Origin: Apteryx mantelli
Taxonomy: Eukaryota; Chordata; Aves; Apterygiformes; Apterygidae
Direction of reading: 5' to 3'
NCBI RefSeq assembly: GCF_036417845.1
Contig: NC_089985.1
Span: 26,184,583 to 26,248,582, forward strand
DNA length: 64,000 nt
The position numbers were made by a program, and so were the translations under genes. Positions within the stretch are counted from its first letter, which is position 1. The number at the start of each line of letters is the position of its first letter. A model generated the notes under the pieces. That model saw only the letters and a list, made by a program, of their open reading frames with translations. It ran no database searches and was not told where the DNA came from. Of the stretch, positions 60,101 to 64,000 are shown one piece after another.

Positions 60101-61467
60101 CTACCAGCAAGATGGCTTTCCAGAGACAGAACTTCAGACATTTATATCGCAGTGCAAAGACTTACCAAACTCTGGCAAGTACAGGTTAGAAGAGGAGAGT
60201 TCTGTGTCTCTTTTTTGTTGTTGTAATGGTAGGTACCTGAGTTAAAATTATACATTAATATATATCCAAAGCAACACACCACAAACTGTCCATGGTCAAA
60301 TGTTTATGAAGAACACTTAAATTTTGGAGTGGGGGAAGGGGAGAAAAAAAGCAACAAACATGAACTATTTCTAGTACTCTAGAATGGAACACTATTGAAA
60401 TGTCTCCAGCCAACAAACTTTTTGGTAGAGGTAAGGGAACCCTTACATTAGGAATTACTTAACATATGCAAAACAGTACAGGAAGTTAGAGAATATATGT
60501 CATATAGAATATACTTACGTGGGGAAGGAAATGGGGGCATATTTTGGAGCAGGGATAAAATAAAGCTTGTAGTGAGACAGTTTAGAATCGAGAGCCATTG
60601 TTCCGATTGATGGCTTTGAGAGGGAAGTGTGGGATGAAGTAGAGCAGGCCATCTTGCTCCTGGGTAAAGGGCACTGAAATGTTAATATTTCCTCTTCTGC
60701 ACACACCACTCAGTTTAATCAGGCACAAAACCTAACACAAGGTGGGACGGGGGGATGTAATCCTCTTGCCACCTACTTGGGTCAGATCAGGACTTTGGAA
60801 GAGCATTCAAAGATGAAAACTTGGTTACTCTCAAGCAAGTTGCTCTTCAAGAGTATTGGGCAATCAGCACAGCCCTGGACTCAAAGGGAGCTGTTGGCAC
60901 TTTAAGTGCCTGATTTCAGAACCTTATTTTCTAAATTGTTGGCCAACTCTTTAATCATTTTATCGTGGTGGCAAATATTTTGATCCATGTGCATTCCTCA
61001 TATAACATGCATGTTAGTGTTACAAACTGTTTTTATCTGAAAATAGTGTAGTTCTTTCTCTAGAAGGTAAACCAGAGGCTGACTTTGCAGTTACCTGTAA
61101 ATACTGAACATTGCTCCTTTAGCTCAGTAGCCTGCCCTTCTGGCTTTATTTTGAAACAAATGATATGTAGGAATAAATACGTGTCTCAAGTGGGAAAGGT
61201 ATGGATGTTGCATTATGGATTCTATGGTTTCTGCTGCTTAAATAGTCATATGGTCTTACAGTACACCAAAGGCTTCTCTTAAATTCTTGTAAATATTCAA
61301 AATGTTTTATGGTGGTTGGTAGCACTTTTCTTATCAGTATATGTCAAATGAGTAATTAAATAGTTAGGAACATTTTTAAGGCTCCATGTTTAATGAAACT
61401 ATTATTTTGATGTGTGTACCTGACTTTTCTCCTCCTTGCCTGTACAGGTCCTAGCGAAGATATTTAA
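47970..61467 (+). CDS. MCOLN3: MCOLN3 (mucolipin 3, TRPML3 cation channel)
   Basis: Endolysosomal Ca2+/Na+-permeable TRP channel, known to be inhibited by low lumenal pH and activated by PI(3,5)P2. Twelve exons plus a short terminal one were joined by hand with consistent phases, giving 558 residues (human 553). Features: N-terminal basic phosphoinositide segment ([12 protein letters not shown], 51-62); S1 about 62-84; large lumenal domain about 85-280 with sequons N138, N172, N196, N205 and conserved cysteines 159 and 185; S2 about 284-304; S3 about 339-360; S4 about 371-397; S5 about 400-437; pore filter NGDD 456-459; S6 about 480-505; cytosolic CCC 549-551, a likely palmitoylation site. 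I362 and A419, the sites altered in mouse varitint-waddler alleles, are the wild-type residues. The ATG at 47970 is two bases after the splice site. The paralogues MCOLN1/2 fit less well ([13 protein letters not shown] and the N-terminus are TRPML3-like). Confidence 0.96.
49983..50150 (+). CDS. MCOLN3: MCOLN3 exon (residues 77-132)
   Basis: Acceptor tgtctttttcag, donor CCAG|gtaagg, 168 bp in phase 0. It encodes the end of S1 ([14 protein letters not shown]) and the start of the lumenal domain ([16 protein letters not shown]). Confidence 0.97.
50151..52649 (+). other. MCOLN3: MCOLN3 intron
   Basis: A 2.5-kb intron carrying an (AT)n microsatellite at 50373-50391. Nothing else was recognised in it. 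The other large MCOLN3 introns (48198-49982, 54300-56326, 56670-58604) likewise show no coding or repeat structure that I can support. Confidence 0.7.
50373..50391. repeat. (AT)n microsatellite
   Basis: Run of AT dinucleotides inside an MCOLN3 intron. Confidence 0.9.
52650..52803 (+). CDS. MCOLN3: MCOLN3 exon, lumenal domain (residues 133-184)
   Basis: Acceptor ctgaacttgag, donor ACTG|gtgata (weak), 154 bp. It encodes [18 protein letters not shown] and [13 protein letters not shown], with sequons N138 and N172. Confidence 0.93.
53307..53391 (+). CDS. MCOLN3: MCOLN3 exon (residues 184-212)
   Basis: Acceptor tctctgttacag, donor CACAG|gtgagg, 85 bp. It encodes [20 protein letters not shown] and LNFSLDFH, with conserved C185 and sequons N196 and N205. 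Confidence 0.95.
53473..53569 (+). CDS. MCOLN3: MCOLN3 exon (residues 212-244)
   Basis: Acceptor ctgtattgcag, donor GACA|gtacgt, 97 bp. It encodes [20 protein letters not shown], nearly identical to the human lumenal segment. Confidence 0.97.
54200..54299 (+). CDS. MCOLN3: MCOLN3 exon (residues 245-278)
   Basis: Acceptor ttgttgatacag, donor TCAA|gtaagt, 100 bp. It encodes [20 protein letters not shown] then [10 protein letters not shown]. Confidence 0.97.
56327..56439 (+). CDS. MCOLN3: MCOLN3 exon, S2 (residues 278-315)
   Basis: Acceptor tgttcttgcag, donor AAGG|gtgggt, 113 bp. It encodes [20 protein letters not shown] and the rest of transmembrane helix S2. Confidence 0.96.
56520..56669 (+). 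CDS. MCOLN3: MCOLN3 exon, S2-S3 linker and S3 (residues 316-365)
   Basis: Acceptor ctttcccctag, donor CAAG|gtaaga, 150 bp. It encodes [20 protein letters not shown] and S3, ending KMEIQAK with wild-type I362. Confidence 0.97.
58605..58706 (+). CDS. MCOLN3: MCOLN3 exon, S4 (residues 366-399)
   Basis: Acceptor ttattttttttag, donor TAAT|gtaagg, 102 bp. It encodes [20 protein letters not shown] and [14 protein letters not shown]. Confidence 0.97.
58818..58940 (+). CDS. MCOLN3: MCOLN3 exon, S5 (residues 400-440)
   Basis: Acceptor ggtttctgcag, donor GAAG|gtaata, 123 bp. It encodes [20 protein letters not shown] (A419 last shown) and the rest of S5. The intron before it is only 111 bp. Confidence 0.97.
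59522..59728 (+). CDS. MCOLN3: MCOLN3 exon, pore and S6 (residues 441-509)
   Basis: Acceptor cttctctgtag, donor CAAG|gtaagc, 207 bp. It encodes [20 protein letters not shown], with the NGDD selectivity filter, then S6 ending [11 protein letters not shown]. Confidence 0.98.
60099..60228 (+). CDS. MCOLN3: MCOLN3 exon, cytosolic C-terminus (residues 510-553)
   Basis: Acceptor cgttttttttag. It encodes [20 protein letters not shown] and [12 protein letters not shown] strong donor, AATG|gtaggt, sits at 60228; without splicing the frame stops at TAA 60243-60245 after GRYLS. Confidence 0.92.
61448..61467 (+). CDS. MCOLN3: MCOLN3 terminal short coding exon (probable)
   Basis: Acceptor ctccttgcctgtacag with a good polypyrimidine tract. 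Joined to the donor at 60228 it reads G-PSEDI-stop (TAA 61465-61467). It continues into the 3' UTR with a poly(A) signal at 62718. Confidence 0.6.
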
Positions 61468-62745
61468 TGGATTGTGGGAGCGTATTTTGGAGACTTTAAA
61501 ACAGCACCCATTTTAAGAACTGGATAGTGGTCTTGGGGAAGATCTTATACCTTAAGCCTAAATTTCCTTTTCTCCAAAAATAGTGCAAAGCTGTGAAGAA
61601 GCTTGTGATAAACATAGAGTCTTTCTGATTAGGCACTCTCACTTCTAGTTCAGGTTTGAGGGTTTTTTTTTAAGCTTTTTCCTACTCGTTTCCTAAGTTA
61701 AATTGCACTAGAATGCAAAGGGCATTACAAAGCTGTGTTCAGAGACTTGGCTAGATTATACAAGTAGACTAGAAATGCGGTAAGTAACTTTCAGCTATAC
61801 ATAGAAATAATATTGGACAACTGCAACTTTGACTACCAAACTAGCCCTCAGTACTGCAAGCATTATCCATCAATGGCTGACTAGTTAGTGAATGAATTAA
61901 AGCACACTCCAGTGCCCTCAGGCTTTTTGTTTTTCCCAGTTGTAGTAAAAATAACTGAAATTATGAAATTCAGTGTAACTTGCTTCTGGAGACAGTACAG
62001 TGAATTGATTCAAATATGGCTCAGGGTATAAAATAAATATTTATATAAATGTAAGTTATGCCATTTGACATAACTGGCAGTCTTTTCTCAGAGAGGCCAG
62101 ACATATGGCAGCCCAAAATTAAGTTTGAGGGATGAACTGAGTAGAGAAATGTAGGTGTTCTCCTTTATCTAACTTCAGTTAGGATCGGTTACAGTCTTCG
62201 GCTTCTTTTAGCAGTGTGCTGACCTTATGTTTTTAAAGAAAAAGCACTTTCAAAATATCTATTTTTTTTATTTAAAACCTTCCTCTGGTACACAGGTCAG
62301 TAAACCTGGAGACTAAATTAAGTTAAATATGTGGGAGTTAAGACTCTGAGAGTCATATCTCTTCACACTTCAGAAGCTGGGTGTTTCAAACCAAGCTAAT
62401 AATCTGGTACTGTCAGGGGCTCTCTGAAACATTAGATCCTATTAAAAAATTATGAAGGTTAAATTTTGACAGCTTAGTTGATATCTTTTTTTCATTGTAA
62501 TACTATTTAATGGATGCCTTATTTTCTATAGTCTATTCACTCTGGGAGCAGAATAGAAAAAACAAAGGGAAGCATATTTTAGATAACTTGCATTTGTAAG
62601 CAACAATCATATAGGTATTTGTGAAAATGTATAATGAAATGCTGTATACTGTGCACAAACATGGAGGACACTAAACATACTCTGTCTGAATGTTTACATA
62701 TTGTAGGAATGTGCTACAATAAACATTTGCAGTTGCAGTAAGTAT
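61468..62745 (+). other. MCOLN3: MCOLN3 3' UTR
   Basis: AT-rich non-coding sequence between the terminal stop and the poly(A) signal at 62718, with no ORF of note. Confidence 0.65.
62718..62723 (+). terminator. MCOLN3: Poly(A) signal AATAAA, MCOLN3
   Basis: AATAAA preceded by TGTA at 62702 and followed within 20-40 bases by GT-rich sequence (gtattgagtgcgtctgta). This is a complete-looking cleavage site, expected near 62740. Confidence 0.7.
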
Positions 62746-64000
62746 TGAGTGCGTCTGTATTCATTTTAAGAGTAAAAATGTTGCCAGGTTAATACAGGAG
62801 CTTTTTCATAGCAATATGTAATTTCTGGCTTGAAACAGAGTGCTGAGTGTGCAAACTTGCAATAGCCTGTAGTCAAGGTAGTTGGTGTGGACCCTGATCA
62901 GGATCTGTTCCCAGTTAGGTCTTGTCTAATAGCTTTTCAGAGTTTGTCATTGAATCGAATAAGCAAGTATTAAACCTTACACTAAAAGTGCTGCTTGTGC
63001 ATTATATGAGGTTCAAATTCAGTAAAGGCAAACCAAATGCAAGGTATAGTCAAAACAAACTATTCACAGTATCTAAAAGTTTCCTGTATTGAGATAGTTG
63101 TCTTTCAGCAGTCACCTGAGATTGTAGACTTTTGAATCTTTTCAGAGAGATTCAAGGCTACCTTGCCTTGAAAAGCAAATATTAAGTGACTATCTGTTCT
63201 GTTGACACTTTAAATTCCTTGTGGCTCTTTGACAACACACAATATATAATCACTATAGTATAAAACAGTTTGTGCAAGGAATTCTGACAAGGTTGGCAAG
63301 CATTTTAGAATCACTGAAATGCAGAAGGCTGACTTCTTAGCAAGGCTTTTTCATATGAAGCTAGGATAAAGTTAAGATTTTGGTAGAAAATATGAGGCTT
63401 CTATTGAAAACTGCTCATTCAAGATTTTTACCCATAATAAATCTTTCCTGATTTCTTCCCCTCAGTGAGTAACTTGCTCAAAATGCAGGTGCATTCTGTA
63501 AACAACTACAAAGTACTTTGTTTTCCAACACATCCATAATGTAAGTATTAACCTGATTTCATTTAGAAATGGAGTGGAATATATGCCTCATCACTGTTAA
63601 TTTCTGAAATTGATGACAAATTTCAACACAATTTGTCAGAGCTCTAAAATATCAAATTCTTATAAAGTTTTACAGAAGTGGGGAGAAATCATGTTAATAG
63701 AAATCTGCAGTATGAGCACAAGGCATGAAAAACAACAATGGGTGACCCCAAAGCAGGAAAAGGTATTGTGTGTGGATTATTTTAATTTCTAATAAAATAA
63801 GTCTGCTGCTGCAGAATGATTTCTGGTGCCTAAAGAGCAAGTTTCACTCTGAAGTTTGTTCTGCAGTAAGATCCCAGTTAGATTCTTTATCACAATCACA
63901 GGTTGTTTCTTAAGGCTAAAAAGTCAATCAGCTGAGACACAAAAATTAATTGGAAAACCATGCTCTGTTAGTTCTGTTGTACTACACAACTTTTAATTTA
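62746..64000. other. Intergenic sequence downstream of MCOLN3
   Basis: AT-rich, no exon recognised on either strand. By human synteny MCOLN2 would be the next gene, in the same orientation, outside the window. Confidence 0.6.

Overview
The window looks like nuclear DNA of a bird, or possibly another sauropsid. The genes have many small exons with GT-AG introns, interspersed repeats are sparse, and the recognisable ones are old CR1/L3-type LINE tails rather than Alu or L1. Two GC-rich promoter islands stand out in AT-rich sequence. Gene content and order match the SYDE2 - DNAI3 (WDR63) - MCOLN3 block known from human 1p22.3. No bacterial, viral, CRISPR or tRNA/rRNA feature was found.

Layout. 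(1) 1-4296: intron of SYDE2. 4297-4799: its last coding exon (+ strand). A long AT-rich 3' UTR follows, with candidate poly(A) signals at 5457 and 6813. (2) About 6.9-13.3 kb: intergenic space between two convergent genes, with GC-richer stretches that carry only chance ORFs and AT-rich stretches that look like candidate conserved non-coding DNA. (3) 13301-38309 (- strand): DNAI3, reconstructed here as 22 coding exons. All splice phases agree and the exons sum to 2757 nt, or 918 residues plus stop. A non-coding or N-terminal first exon probably lies in the CpG island near 44.4 kb. (4) 44.1-46.2 kb: divergent promoter region with two CpG islands, an RFX X-box on the DNAI3 side, two inverted ZNF143-type motifs, and a palindromic CLEAR/E-box on the MCOLN3 side. 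(5) 47970-61467 (+ strand): MCOLN3 (TRPML3), 12 coding exons plus a probable short terminal coding exon, with a poly(A) signal at 62718. (6) 62.75-64 kb: intergenic, no gene seen.

Function. DNAI3 is a WD-repeat intermediate-chain-type protein of inner-arm axonemal dynein. Its promoter has the X-box expected of a ciliary gene. MCOLN3 is an endolysosomal cation channel; the TCACGTGA box upstream fits TFEB/MITF-type lysosomal regulation. The two genes share an upstream region but not an obvious function. SYDE2 (RhoGAP) is represented only by its C-terminus.

No undescribed biological system was found. The most useful observations are the promoter motif cluster, a 20-bp perfect palindrome around a CRE in a DNAI3 intron, an alternative MCOLN3 C-terminus, and an uncertain DNAI3 N-terminus. 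Names and human comparisons come from remembered family sequences and synteny; no database search was run.
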